A DNA stretch of 19,689 bases, taken from the NCBI GenBank assembly GCA_030615425.1, contig JAUWZG010000011.1, forward strand, positions 1 through 19,689, in the 5' to 3' direction. The position numbers were made by a program, and so were the translations under genes. The stretch comes from Dehalococcoidia bacterium. GTDB taxonomy: Bacteria; Chloroflexota; Dehalococcoidia; Dehalococcoidales; BS750m-G39. Below, one piece after another: positions 1 through 7,217 of this stretch; the stretch's first letter is position 1; every line of letters begins with the position of its first letter. The notes below the pieces were generated by a model, which was given only the letters and a program-made list of their open reading frames with translations, was not told the origin of the DNA and ran no database searches.

Positions 1-27
1 TATATGGCGTAAAAATAACGCCATATA
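1..27. promoter_or_regulatory. Perfect 10-bp inverted repeat upstream of the PaaX-family gene; candidate operator
   Basis: TATATGGCGT at 1-10 is repeated as its exact reverse complement ACGCCATATA at 18-27, with a 7-nt A-rich spacer. The repeat ends 6 nt before the start codon of the PaaX-family regulator. Its symmetry and position fit an autoregulatory operator. No ribosome binding site lies between the repeat and the start codon. The window begins at the first base of the repeat, so it may extend further left and the promoter cannot be judged. A hairpin acting in RNA is the alternative. Confidence 0.5.
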
Positions 28-33
28 TTAATT

Positions 34-873
34 ATGACATACCAAACATATACATTACGCCCCCAACCCGCCATGCTCACCCTTTATGGCGACTATCTCC
101 TCAACCGCAGAGCAGAGATTGGAATCGGTAGCCTGATAAAGTTACTAGGCAATCTCGGCCTATCCCAGCAAGCGGTACGGTCAGCGGTGTCACGGATGTG
201 CCGTGCCGGGGTGTTAAAGGCAAGGCGCATGGGACAGAAGAGTTACTATTCGCTGACGGAGGAAGGTCACAATTTACTGACTGAAGGAGCCCAGCGTATC
301 TTCCACCGTAAGAACAACCACTGGGATGGGACCTGGAACATTGTCACCTACTCCATTCCCGAACAGAGACGCCAGGCGAGGGACAGGCTACGCCTTGAGC
401 TAAACTGGATGGGATACGGCACCCTGAGTGAGGCTACCTGGATTTCTCCGTATGACCTGACCAAAGAAGTGGAGGATTTGCTAGGACGGCTTAAAATCAA
501 GGATTATGTTCAAATCTTTCAAGCCAAAAATCAAGGCTTCACCGATGCTAAAAAGATAGTATCCATGGGCTGGGATTTAAGCCGGATACACGCCAAATAT
601 GCCAGCTTTATAGAAAAATACCAGCCTAAACTGGAAGACCACTTGAGACGTCTCCGAGCCGGTGAAGCTATTGAACCCAGTGAGTGCTTCGTGGAGAGAT
701 TTGGGCTAATCCACGAATACCGCAAGTTGCCCTTCTTTGACCCAGACTTGCCCCAGGAACTTTTGCCCGAGAACTGGCTGCGACCCAAGGCGGCAGCCTT
801 ATTTCAGGAATACCACGGCCTGCTCGCTGATAAGGCCAATAATTACTTTGATTTGGTATTCAAAGAGTACTAA
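34..873 (+). CDS. PaaX-family transcriptional regulator
   Basis: This 279-residue protein has the PaaX layout: an N-terminal winged helix-turn-helix (about residues 10-75, with LSQQAVRSAVSRMCRAGVL as the helix-turn-helix core and YYSLTEEG as the wing), a central Cas2-like ferredoxin-fold region starting at WDGTWNIVTYSIPE (about 97-160), and a C-terminal PaaX domain ending in an EYHGLLADKA-like helix. E. coli PaaX, about 316 residues, represses phenylacetate catabolism and is released by phenylacetyl-CoA. Because benzoyl-CoA reductase genes follow on the same strand, I infer that this protein senses an aryl-CoA and controls them. The ATG at 34 has no Shine-Dalgarno sequence; a later ATG at 73 has none either and would remove part of the DNA-binding domain. 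Translation may be leaderless. The family call is secure; the ligand and the start are not. Confidence 0.88.
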   Translation: MTYQTYTLRPQPAMLTLYGDYLLNRRAEIGIGSLIKLLGNLGLSQQAVRSAVSRMCRAGVLKARRMGQKSYYSLTEEGHNLLTEGAQRIFHRKNNHWDGTWNIVTYSIPEQRRQARDRLRLELNWMGYGTLSEATWISPYDLTKEVEDLLGRLKIKDYVQIFQAKNQGFTDAKKIVSMGWDLSRIHAKYASFIEKYQPKLEDHLRRLRAGEAIEPSECFVERFGLIHEYRKLPFFDPDLPQELLPENWLRPKAAALFQEYHGLLADKANNYFDLVFKEY

Positions 874-917
874 AGGCAGTTGATGGCTAAGGCAAGAAAC
901 TCTTGACCATTAATGAT

Positions 918-924
918 AAGGAGG
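918..924 (+). promoter_or_regulatory. Ribosome binding site that fixes the GTG start of the N subunit
   Basis: AAGGAGG lies 5 nt before a GTG codon at 930. The same frame stays open upstream to a TTG at 903, but that longer start has no ribosome binding site and would place this motif inside the gene. The GTG start is therefore preferred. Confidence 0.8.
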
Positions 925-929
925 AAAGA

Positions 930-2090
930 GTGGAAGCTTCAGAAATCTTGAAACAGTTTAACGATGTGTGGGAGTTGCGGCACGAATATGCCACGGACTG
1001 GAAGAAGCGGACAGGAGGCAAGGTGCTGGCCTACTTCTGCACCTATGCTCCGGAGGAGGTTCTATATGCGGCAGACATCCTGCCTATTCGCGTCCTGGGT
1101 GGGCATGAGGCTCCCACCCTGGCTTCACCGCATATATTTGACATGTGGTGCCCTTTCTGCCGGGACTGCTTAAATCAAGGACTACAGGGAAAGTACAACG
1201 GTTACCTGGATGGAATAATGGAAACTAACGCCTGTCTCCATGCGCGCCAGGCTTTTGGCGCCTGGACAATCCATGTGCCAACCCCCTGGAATTACTGGTT
1301 TGTCATGCCCAATGCGGTGCGTAGTCCCAGAGCCAGGAAATTCTTACGTGGTGAGCTGGAAGATTTTAAGCAGGCAATAGAGAAATGGACGGGAAAAACC
1401 ATCACCGACCAGGACCTGGACAGAGGTATAGAAATCATGGATACCAACCGGCGTCTGATGAAACAGGTCTATGAGTTCCGCAAGCAGGATAATCCGCCCC
1501 TCACCGGCACTGAAGCCATGACCATGGTCTGGGCAAGTCAGCTTATGGATAAAAGGGAGCACAATGAGCTACTAAAGCAGCTAATTGAGGCACTGCCCAA
1601 CCGGAAGCTCGACCGCGATACCGGCGTCCGGCTGATGATTATTGGCAGTGAGAACGATGACCGCCCCTTTATGGAAATGGTAGAAAAAGACTTAAAGGGC
1701 ACCTTTGTTACTGATGACCACTGCACCGGCTCAAGGTACTTCTGGAACGAGGTCGTTCCCGAGAAAGACCGGCTTCAGGCAATCGCCAACCGCTACCTTG
1801 ACCGCGTGCCCTGTCCCAGCAAGGACTGGGGAATGGAAGACATCTCCAGAAAACGCTTTCCCCATATTCTCCAGCTGGCTAAGGACTACGGCACTCAGGG
1901 GGCAATTCTGGTTCAACAGAAGTTCTGTGACCCCCATGAGCTTGATATCCCCAGCCTAAGACGGTATCTTGAAGACAATGGTATTCCTTGCTACTTCCTT
2001 GAATTTGAGGTCACTGTTCCCGTAGGACAGTTCCGCATCAGGGTAGAGGCATTTCTGGAACAAATAGAGGCTGAGGAATTATTTGCTTAA
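930..2090 (+). CDS. bzdN: Benzoyl-CoA reductase, Bzd-type, subunit N (HgdB/BcrC family)
   Basis: This 386-residue protein belongs to the 2-hydroxyacyl-CoA dehydratase D-component family and is the right length for BzdN/BcrC/BadD (about 380). With subunit O it forms the catalytic module, where the aromatic ring of benzoyl-CoA is reduced by two electrons to a cyclic dienoyl-CoA. Family landmarks are CTYAPEEVLYAADILPIR near residue 37, a cysteine group at 74, 77 and 80 (WCPFCRDC), Cys102, and the C-terminal block FCDPHELDIPSL followed by GQFRIRVEAFLEQI. Cysteines in these blocks are candidate iron-sulfur ligands. Two activator-type subunits further downstream argue for a class I reductase rather than a 2-hydroxyacyl-CoA dehydratase, which uses a single activator. 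The exact substrate (benzoyl-CoA, a methyl- or hydroxy-benzoyl-CoA) cannot be read from sequence. Confidence 0.87.
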   Translation: MEASEILKQFNDVWELRHEYATDWKKRTGGKVLAYFCTYAPEEVLYAADILPIRVLGGHEAPTLASPHIFDMWCPFCRDCLNQGLQGKYNGYLDGIMETNACLHARQAFGAWTIHVPTPWNYWFVMPNAVRSPRARKFLRGELEDFKQAIEKWTGKTITDQDLDRGIEIMDTNRRLMKQVYEFRKQDNPPLTGTEAMTMVWASQLMDKREHNELLKQLIEALPNRKLDRDTGVRLMIIGSENDDRPFMEMVEKDLKGTFVTDDHCTGSRYFWNEVVPEKDRLQAIANRYLDRVPCPSKDWGMEDISRKRFPHILQLAKDYGTQGAILVQQKFCDPHELDIPSLRRYLEDNGIPCYFLEFEVTVPVGQFRIRVEAFLEQIEAEELFA

Positions 2091-2114
2091 AAACTTTTAC
2101 AACAAGGAGGAAAG

Positions 2115-3431
2115 ATGGCAAAGTATGAATCTAAGGGTTTAGATTGTTGGGGTAAAGCCAAAGAGATAAGAATGAAGTATTACCAGGACTATAAAGAGGC
2201 ACATGACCGTGGTGCCCTGCGCTGGGAAGGTGGTGCCTGGAGCTTCGATGCTATACCCCAAGCGCTTGAAGGCGAGGTCCACGGGCTTACCGAGGAACCT
2301 TACGGAGCTAGCGTCGGGGCTAACCCCGCACTCCAGGTCAAGTACCAGGAGGCAGCCGAGGGTAAATGGGGCTGCGCTAATGACCTCTGTGCCTACCTGC
2401 GCAACTACTGGGGCTCCATAGTACTTAACGAGTTCGCCTTTGGCGGAGAGTGGCCCAAGGCGGACTTCATCTTTCAGAACCATATTTGTTGCTCGCACGC
2501 CAAGTGGCTGCAGACTGCGGCGGAAATTGAGGGCGGCAATATGCCATACTTCTGTTTTGATGTCGGTGCTGGCGCTTACGATAAAATAGGCGAGCGACAG
2601 ATAAACTATGTGGTCGAGCAGCTCCACGACGGCATTGCCTTTCTGGAGAAGGCCACCGGCAGGAAGATAAGCGACGAGAAGTTGATTCAGAATGTCAAAA
2701 ATACCTATGATTCCTGTTGTTACTGGGCGAAGACCTGCGAGCTGAACCAGGCTATCCCAGCGCCGTTAGAGGAAAAGACGATGTTCTCTCTATACGTGCT
2801 GGGAACCCTGGAAAAGTCAAACAAAGACATTGCCAACTTCTATAAGAACGAGCTTTATCCCGAGGTAAAAGACCGGGTAGCCAATAAGATTGCGGCGGTA
2901 GCCAACGAACAGTGTCGTGTCATAGGTGACAGTCAGCCGCCCTGGGGCTTCCTTAATATATTCCGCTATATGGAACAATACGGTGTAGTTTTCGTAGCCA
3001 ATATTTACACCTTCTCCCTCATCGGCTGGTGGAATATAGATAAGGATGGCAACTGGAAACCCTATCCCACACTTGAGGAACAGGGCATAACCATTAAGGA
3101 CCGCGACCATGCCCTGAGGCTACTAGCTGAGGCAGAGCTTAAAGGTAAGATGCAATGGGCCCAGTTCTACGGTGCCAAGTATAAGAATGAACTTGTCGAG
3201 ACAGCTGCCAAGCAATGGAAGTGCGATGCAGCCATCCTTCATCTCAACCGCGGCTGCGAGGGTACAGCCCAGCACCAGATGCAGATAAAGCAAGCCCTGC
3301 AGAAGATGGGACTGCCGGTATTAACCTTTGAAGGTAATATGGCCGATGAGAGGCAGTTCGATGAGGTTCGGACGAAGAGGCTGATTGACCTGTTCGTTAC
3401 CGAGACCTTAGAGCTCAAGAAGGTAGCTTAG
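2115..3431 (+). CDS. bzdO: Benzoyl-CoA reductase, Bzd-type, subunit O (HgdB/BcrB family)
   Basis: The product has 438 residues, close to BzdO/BcrB (about 435-450), and is the second catalytic-module subunit. The best landmark is the C-terminal block HLNRGCEGTAQHQMQIKQAL (from residue 376, Cys381), followed by GLPVLTFEGNMADERQFDE, which is typical of the BcrB/BzdO group. Other cysteines that could bind clusters are Cys87, Cys92 and the CC pair at 125-126 in HICCSHAKW. The ATG at 2115 sits 5 nt after AAGGAGG (2104-2110), and the gap from the N subunit is 24 nt, so the two are surely co-translated. Together with N it would bind the acyl-CoA and carry the double-cubane or related iron-sulfur centre known in this family. 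Residue-level active-site assignments are not claimed. Confidence 0.88.
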   Translation: MAKYESKGLDCWGKAKEIRMKYYQDYKEAHDRGALRWEGGAWSFDAIPQALEGEVHGLTEEPYGASVGANPALQVKYQEAAEGKWGCANDLCAYLRNYWGSIVLNEFAFGGEWPKADFIFQNHICCSHAKWLQTAAEIEGGNMPYFCFDVGAGAYDKIGERQINYVVEQLHDGIAFLEKATGRKISDEKLIQNVKNTYDSCCYWAKTCELNQAIPAPLEEKTMFSLYVLGTLEKSNKDIANFYKNELYPEVKDRVANKIAAVANEQCRVIGDSQPPWGFLNIFRYMEQYGVVFVANIYTFSLIGWWNIDKDGNWKPYPTLEEQGITIKDRDHALRLLAEAELKGKMQWAQFYGAKYKNELVETAAKQWKCDAAILHLNRGCEGTAQHQMQIKQALQKMGLPVLTFEGNMADERQFDEVRTKRLIDLFVTETLELKKVA

Positions 3432-3457
3432 TAAATATTAACCGGAAGGAGGATAAT

Positions 3458-4285
3458 ATGATAGTTGCAGGAGTAGATGTGGGCGGTAAGAACGTACACG
3501 CCGTCATCATGAGTAATGGCAACATACTGGCCAAGTCAGAGAGACCAACAGGCATTAAGAAGGCTGAGTCCGCGGAACAATCCTTCAACGAGGCGCTTAA
3601 AGCCGCCGGGCTAAAGCGAGAGGATGTTGAGCGTGTGGTAGCTACTGGTAGTGGAGGTAAGAGAGCTACCTTTGCCGATGGCTTTATCGCTGATGCTGCG
3701 GCTGATGCCAGAGGGGTAAATCGGCTCACTCCCTCAGCGAGGACTATTATTGATGTCGGCGGAGAAGAGGGCAGAGCGATAAAGATTAATGCCGAAGGAA
3801 AGGTTCTTGACTTTGCCGTCAACGAGAAGTGCGCTGCTGGCACCGGGACCTTCGTTGATACCATGGCCAGGGCACTGGAGGTGCCAGTGGAGGAAATGGC
3901 CAAGATGTCACTTAAGTCCGACCGTTCAATTCCCATGAATGCCCAGTGTGCCGTCTTTGGCGAATCGGAAGTGGTCTCACTAATTCACCAGAAGATAGCC
4001 AAGAATGACATCGCACGGGCCGTCCATGATGCCATAGCCGGCAGGATTGGTTCTGTAGCCCGTATTGTGGGACTGGAGAAGGACGTCGTCATGATTGGTG
4101 GAGTAGCCAGAAATGTCGGCTTTACGGATTCTTTGAAACGGGAGCTCGGCATGAATGTGGTGACGCCGGACGACCCGGATTATGTCGGCGCTTTGGGCGC
4201 GGCTATTGCAGCATCGGCTGGAGTGCTCAAAGAAGAAGTGAAGGCTCAGGTGGTGGAAAAGGAGACCATAGAAGAGGGTAAATAA
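3458..4285 (+). CDS. bzdP: Benzoyl-CoA reductase ATPase subunit P (BcrD/BzdP type)
   Basis: This 275-residue protein is an ASKHA-fold ATPase of the BcrA/BcrD/BadF/BadG and HgdC activator family. The phosphate-binding start GVDVGGKNVHAVIM (residues 5-18), the DVGGEEGRAIKI block near 99 and the late GGVARNVG motif form the nucleotide pocket. Cys125 (NEKCAAGTG) and Cys164 (AQCAVFGESEV) match the two cysteines that hold a [4Fe-4S] cluster shared between two activator subunits. The GEEGRAIK form of the second phosphate motif, in place of GGQD, is characteristic of the D/P subunit. With Q it forms the heterodimeric ATPase that drives single-electron transfers to the catalytic module at the cost of ATP. 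A strong ribosome binding site (GGAAGGAGG) precedes the ATG. Confidence 0.88.
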   Translation: MIVAGVDVGGKNVHAVIMSNGNILAKSERPTGIKKAESAEQSFNEALKAAGLKREDVERVVATGSGGKRATFADGFIADAAADARGVNRLTPSARTIIDVGGEEGRAIKINAEGKVLDFAVNEKCAAGTGTFVDTMARALEVPVEEMAKMSLKSDRSIPMNAQCAVFGESEVVSLIHQKIAKNDIARAVHDAIAGRIGSVARIVGLEKDVVMIGGVARNVGFTDSLKRELGMNVVTPDDPDYVGALGAAIAASAGVLKEEVKAQVVEKETIEEGK

Positions 4286-4310
4286 GGCTTATAAAAGGAG
4301 GGGAATGGCA

Positions 4311-5243
4311 ATGGTTGAGGCCAAGAAAGTAGAATTCTGGAGATGGCCAGAGACAAGCTGGGTAAATCCAGATATTGATTGGAAGAAGGGACAGATCATC
4401 ACCGTTGGGGTTGACGTTGGCTCGGTCAGCTCGCAGGCAGTGGTAATGGTTGACGGCAAGCTCTATGCCTACAGCAACACCCGCACCGGTTCTGACAGCC
4501 CTGACAGTGCCTGGAAGTGCACCAACATGGCTTTAGAGAAAAGCGATATGACAGTCGACAACTTTGACTATTGTATCGGCACTGGCTATGGCCGGGTGAA
4601 TGTCCCCATGGCTCAGCAGACGATAACCGAAATTGCCTGTCACGCCAGAGGAGCCAACTTCATGTATGGGCCGGAAATAAAGACTGTGCTGGATATGGGG
4701 GGGCAGGATTGTAAGGCAATCCACTGCGATGACCGAGGCAAAGTGTTGAAGTTCATGATGAACGACAAGTGCGCTGCTGGAACCGGTCGTGGTATGGAGG
4801 TGTTTGCCGACTTAATTCAGATTCCTGTTTGGGAGATTGGTCCCCGCTCCTTCCAGATTGAGAAGGAGCCACCCGAGATAAGCAGCACCTGTGTGATATT
4901 TGCCAAAACAGAGGTCATTGGCTTGCTGGAGGAAGGGGTGCCTGAGAATGAGATTATGGCTGCTTATTGCGCCGCCATGGCTCACCGGATAACAGAGCTG
5001 CTGAACCGCCTTGGTGTGGAGGAGAAATTCGCCATCACCGGCGGTATAGCTAAAAACACAGGAGTGGTGAAGAGGCTGGAGGAGGAGATAAAGGCCAAAG
5101 CTATGGAGGCTAACTGGCATGACCCGGATATGCGCAATAAGGGTCTTCCTTTCGATACCCAGATCGCTGGTGGGTTAGGCGCGGCTCTCTTTGGCAAAGC
5201 TATGTTGGAAAGAGGCAAGGCGAAGAGCGCGAGGAAGGCGTAA
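4311..5243 (+). CDS. bzdQ: Benzoyl-CoA reductase ATPase subunit Q (BcrA/BzdQ type)
   Basis: This is the second ASKHA ATPase of the reductase, about 310 residues. It has an N-terminal extension EFWRWPETSWVNPDIDW seen in BzdQ-type proteins, then GVDVGSVSSQAVVM, GTGYGRVNVPMA, the classic DMGGQDCKAIHCD motif, MNDKCAAGTGRGMEVF and SSTCVIFAKTEV, and ends with ITGGIAKNTG and AGGLGAALFG. The cysteines in the KCAAGTG and SSTC motifs (154 and 194 from the chosen start) are the expected [4Fe-4S] ligands. Both ATPases are near 30 kDa, which matches the Azoarcus Bzd arrangement and not the Thauera Bcr one, where BcrA is longer. An ATG at 4305 is also possible, but AGGAGG at 4296-4301 is 9 nt from the ATG at 4311 and only 3 nt from the first, so the second is preferred. 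Confidence 0.9.
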   Translation: MVEAKKVEFWRWPETSWVNPDIDWKKGQIITVGVDVGSVSSQAVVMVDGKLYAYSNTRTGSDSPDSAWKCTNMALEKSDMTVDNFDYCIGTGYGRVNVPMAQQTITEIACHARGANFMYGPEIKTVLDMGGQDCKAIHCDDRGKVLKFMMNDKCAAGTGRGMEVFADLIQIPVWEIGPRSFQIEKEPPEISSTCVIFAKTEVIGLLEEGVPENEIMAAYCAAMAHRITELLNRLGVEEKFAITGGIAKNTGVVKRLEEEIKAKAMEANWHDPDMRNKGLPFDTQIAGGLGAALFGKAMLERGKAKSARKA

Positions 5244-5251
5244 GAGAAAAA

Positions 5252-5563
5252 ATGCTAGCCAATTACGGTTTCAAAGATGGGTCAGGCAACTGGTTCCTGG
5301 AAATTGATACTGATAAGTGCAATGGCTGCGGCAAGTGCGTAGATGTCTGCCCAGCGAATGTCCTTGAGGTCGGCGATGATGAATATGACCCCTTCCGGGA
5401 AGAGCCGGTAGCCAAGGTTAAACCTGAGGAGCGCAAAAAAATAAGGTATAGCTGCGCTCCCTGCAAACCTGGCTACGGGGAGGAACCTACACCCTGCATC
5501 GTTGCCTGCGAGCCGGGAGTTATTTCCTTCGCCGATGGCTGGAAGCTTTTATACGGGCGGTAA
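5252..5563 (+). CDS. 2[4Fe-4S] ferredoxin with an insertion in the second cluster motif
   Basis: This 103-residue protein has a standard first cluster motif at Cys23, 26, 29 and 33 (CNGCGKCVDVCP). Its second motif is spread out: Cys68, 71, 82 and 86, that is C-x2-C-x10-C-x3-C. An 8-residue-type insertion at this place is the hallmark of the Allochromatium (Alvin) class of very low-potential ferredoxins, which includes the ferredoxin that feeds Thauera benzoyl-CoA reductase. The final cysteine is followed by Glu-Pro instead of Pro. The gene begins 8 nt after the Q subunit stop, with only a weak ribosome binding site, so coupled translation is likely. I infer that it is the direct electron donor to the P/Q ATPase. 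Azoarcus carries a comparable ferredoxin gene (bzdM) upstream; here it is downstream. Confidence 0.85.
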   Translation: MLANYGFKDGSGNWFLEIDTDKCNGCGKCVDVCPANVLEVGDDEYDPFREEPVAKVKPEERKKIRYSCAPCKPGYGEEPTPCIVACEPGVISFADGWKLLYGR

Positions 5564-5569
5564 TAATCC

Positions 5570-5575
5570 TATACT
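5570..5575 (+). promoter_or_regulatory. Candidate -10 element upstream of the electron-transfer genes
   Basis: TATACT lies in the 42-nt gap between the ferredoxin and the MvhD-like gene. A -35 box 17 nt upstream would be TTTTAT (5547-5552), which is poor. If real, transcription would start just before the small hairpin at 5583-5596. It could give the redox genes separate control from the reductase genes. The evidence is weak. Confidence 0.25.
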
Positions 5576-5582
5576 AACGGGG

Positions 5583-5596
5583 AGCCCTTTTGGGCT
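5583..5596 (+). other. Small hairpin before the MvhD-like gene
   Basis: AGCCC-TTTT-GGGCT forms a 5-bp stem with a 4-nt loop ending 9 nt before the ATG at 5606. It lacks a following T-run, so it is not a convincing terminator. It could protect the 5' end of a transcript or tune expression at the junction between the two gene groups. Confidence 0.3.
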
Positions 5597-5605
5597 GGAA
5601 ATAAA

Positions 5606-6094
5606 ATGACGAAATTTGAGCCAAGGATAGTAGCCTTCCTCTGTAACTGGTGCGCCTACCGGGGCGCTGACCTGGCCGGGACCTCACGCCTTCATTATCC
5701 GCCAAACGTACGAGCCATCCGCCTTATGTGCAGCGGCTCTCTCGACCCCGTCTATGTCCTCAAGGCTTTGCTCGATGGGGCAGATGGGGTGCTCATCGGA
5801 GGCTGTCACCTGGGGAATTGCCACTACCAGGACGGCAACTATAAAGCCATGCGTCGGGTGGAGGTCTTGAAGAATATCCTGCGGCAGGTGGGCATTGATG
5901 AGGAGCGAGTATGGCTACGCTGGATTGACGCCAGCGAAGGCGGACTGTTCAGCGAGACGATACAACAGATGGTAGACGAACTGCGAGCCAAGGGTCCCAA
6001 TCCTATGCGGCAGCCCTCACAGGTCTGGCAGGAAACCGTCGGCTACCGGCTACCCGGTATTGAAGCTAAACCCAAAAAAGAGGGGGTGGCATGA
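5606..6094 (+). CDS. mvhD: MvhD/FlpD-like iron-sulfur subunit
   Basis: This 162-residue protein matches the delta subunit of F420-non-reducing hydrogenase, a small [2Fe-2S] protein that passes electrons between an input module and HdrA. Its five cysteines sit in the family positions: Cys13 and Cys16 (FLCNWCAYRGAD), Cys42 (RLMCSG), and Cys67 and Cys72 (GGCHLGNCHYQDGN). No in-frame TGA is present, so unlike some relatives (for example BamF) it contains no selenocysteine. No hydrogenase large or small subunit accompanies it, so its partner is likely the FrhB-like protein, whose start codon overlaps its stop (ATGA, 6091-6094). HdrA encoded two genes later is the expected acceptor. Confidence 0.92.
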   Translation: MTKFEPRIVAFLCNWCAYRGADLAGTSRLHYPPNVRAIRLMCSGSLDPVYVLKALLDGADGVLIGGCHLGNCHYQDGNYKAMRRVEVLKNILRQVGIDEERVWLRWIDASEGGLFSETIQQMVDELRAKGPNPMRQPSQVWQETVGYRLPGIEAKPKKEGVA

Positions 6095-7212
6095 AAAAGG
6101 TAGAAGCTGTTTTAAAGGCGGAAGAGGGGGATGTCCTAGGGGCGTCAAGGAGTTTCCTGGGTAAGCTGCTGGCAGAAGGAGTGGTTGATTATTTGCTGGT
6201 GCCTCTGGAAATATCTCACGGACGTACCCTGGCGTCAACCCTGGTAAACAACCAGGCTCACCTCGACCGAGCCAATCCCTTCTCCCCGGTACTGCCGATG
6301 AGCGGTGCTGCCATTGTTGCTCAGCTCACCATTGACCAGCCAGAAAAGAAGCTGGGAGCAGTGCTTAAGCCCTGCGAGATTCGGGGGCTCGTCGAACTGG
6401 TCAAGCTGGGACAGGCGAAACTGGAAAATGTCGTCATCATCGGCACTGACTGCCTCGGAACCTATGAGGTAGAGGACTATGCCAAGCTGATAGACAAGAT
6501 GAAAGGTGCGGCCAAGAAGAAGGGGACACAGGTGCTAGCCGACATGCGCCAGCACCTGGCTGAACCTGAGGCCAAGCCCCTGCCTTTCTCCCTGCGTCCA
6601 GCATGTAAAATGTGCAATTCCTTTACCCCCACCTTGGCCGATATAACCCTGGGACTGTTCGGGACGGGGGATGAGGTTTTTGTCAGCCTGGACAAGAACC
6701 TAGCTGAGAAACTCGGCCTGGAGGTGAAAGAAGTGCCAGGTCGGCAAAAGGCTATTGACCAGCTGCTAAAAAGCCGCAATCAAGCCCGGGAGCAGCTCTT
6801 TACCGATTTTAGACAGCGGACGAAGACCATCGTTGACTTTGCCGATTGTCTGGACACCTGTATCATGTGCTACGCCTGTTCTGCTGCCTGCCCGATTTGC
6901 TACTGCCGGGTGTGCTTCTTCCGCACCGACACCTTTGAACCGGAATCGGAGCGCTACTACCGGTGGGCAGAACGCGAGGGCGCTCTACGAATGCCCACCG
7001 AGATACTTCTGTACCATCTCACCCGATTGAATCATGTAGCCATCTCCTGTTGTGGCTGTGGAATGTGCGAGAGTGCCTGCCCACGTAATATCCCCCTGAC
7101 CACCATCTTTCAGACGGTAGGGGACGGATTGCAGAAGGCGCTCGACTATGTCCCCGGCAGGAGCCTGGAAGAGGAAATACCGCTGGCTACTATTCCGGAA
7201 GTCAAGGTCTAA
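6091..7212 (+). CDS. FrhB/FdhB-like oxidoreductase subunit with C-terminal ferredoxin domain
   Basis: Residues 1 to about 240 resemble the coenzyme F420 hydrogenase/dehydrogenase beta-subunit family: VLKPCEIRGLVEL (Cys95), VVIIGTDCLGTYE (Cys121) and RPACKMC followed by TLADITLGLFG (Cys172, Cys175). Family members bind FAD and [4Fe-4S] clusters and connect F420, formate dehydrogenase or other donors to Hdr proteins. Residues 250-335 add two ferredoxin motifs, Cys257/260/263/267 and Cys320/323/326/330, with extra cysteines at 270, 272 and 275. Many relatives carry the ferredoxin part at the N terminus, so this order is a variant. The 4-nt overlap with MvhD and the 5-nt gap to the HdrD-like gene indicate a shared complex. 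The electron donor is unknown; F420H2, NADH and an unlinked formate dehydrogenase are all possible. Confidence 0.8.
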   Translation: MKKVEAVLKAEEGDVLGASRSFLGKLLAEGVVDYLLVPLEISHGRTLASTLVNNQAHLDRANPFSPVLPMSGAAIVAQLTIDQPEKKLGAVLKPCEIRGLVELVKLGQAKLENVVIIGTDCLGTYEVEDYAKLIDKMKGAAKKKGTQVLADMRQHLAEPEAKPLPFSLRPACKMCNSFTPTLADITLGLFGTGDEVFVSLDKNLAEKLGLEVKEVPGRQKAIDQLLKSRNQAREQLFTDFRQRTKTIVDFADCLDTCIMCYACSAACPICYCRVCFFRTDTFEPESERYYRWAEREGALRMPTEILLYHLTRLNHVAISCCGCGMCESACPRNIPLTTIFQTVGDGLQKALDYVPGRSLEEEIPLATIPEVKV

Positions 7213-7217
7213 CCGCT

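Noticed and set aside
330..520. Cas2-like fold in the regulator as a hint of CRISPR
   Set aside because: A Cas2-like central domain is normal for PaaX proteins, and there is no repeat-spacer array or other cas gene in the window.
903..929. Longer N-terminus of the benzoyl-CoA reductase N subunit from a TTG at 903
   Set aside because: No ribosome binding site precedes the TTG, while AAGGAGG at 918-924 is ideally spaced for the GTG at 930, and the family length fits the shorter form.
930..5243. 2-hydroxyacyl-CoA dehydratase (HgdABC-like) instead of benzoyl-CoA reductase
   Set aside because: Those enzymes use one homodimeric activator. Two distinct activator-type ATPases with the P- and Q-type motifs, plus the HLNRGCEG block in the O subunit, point to the Bzd reductase.
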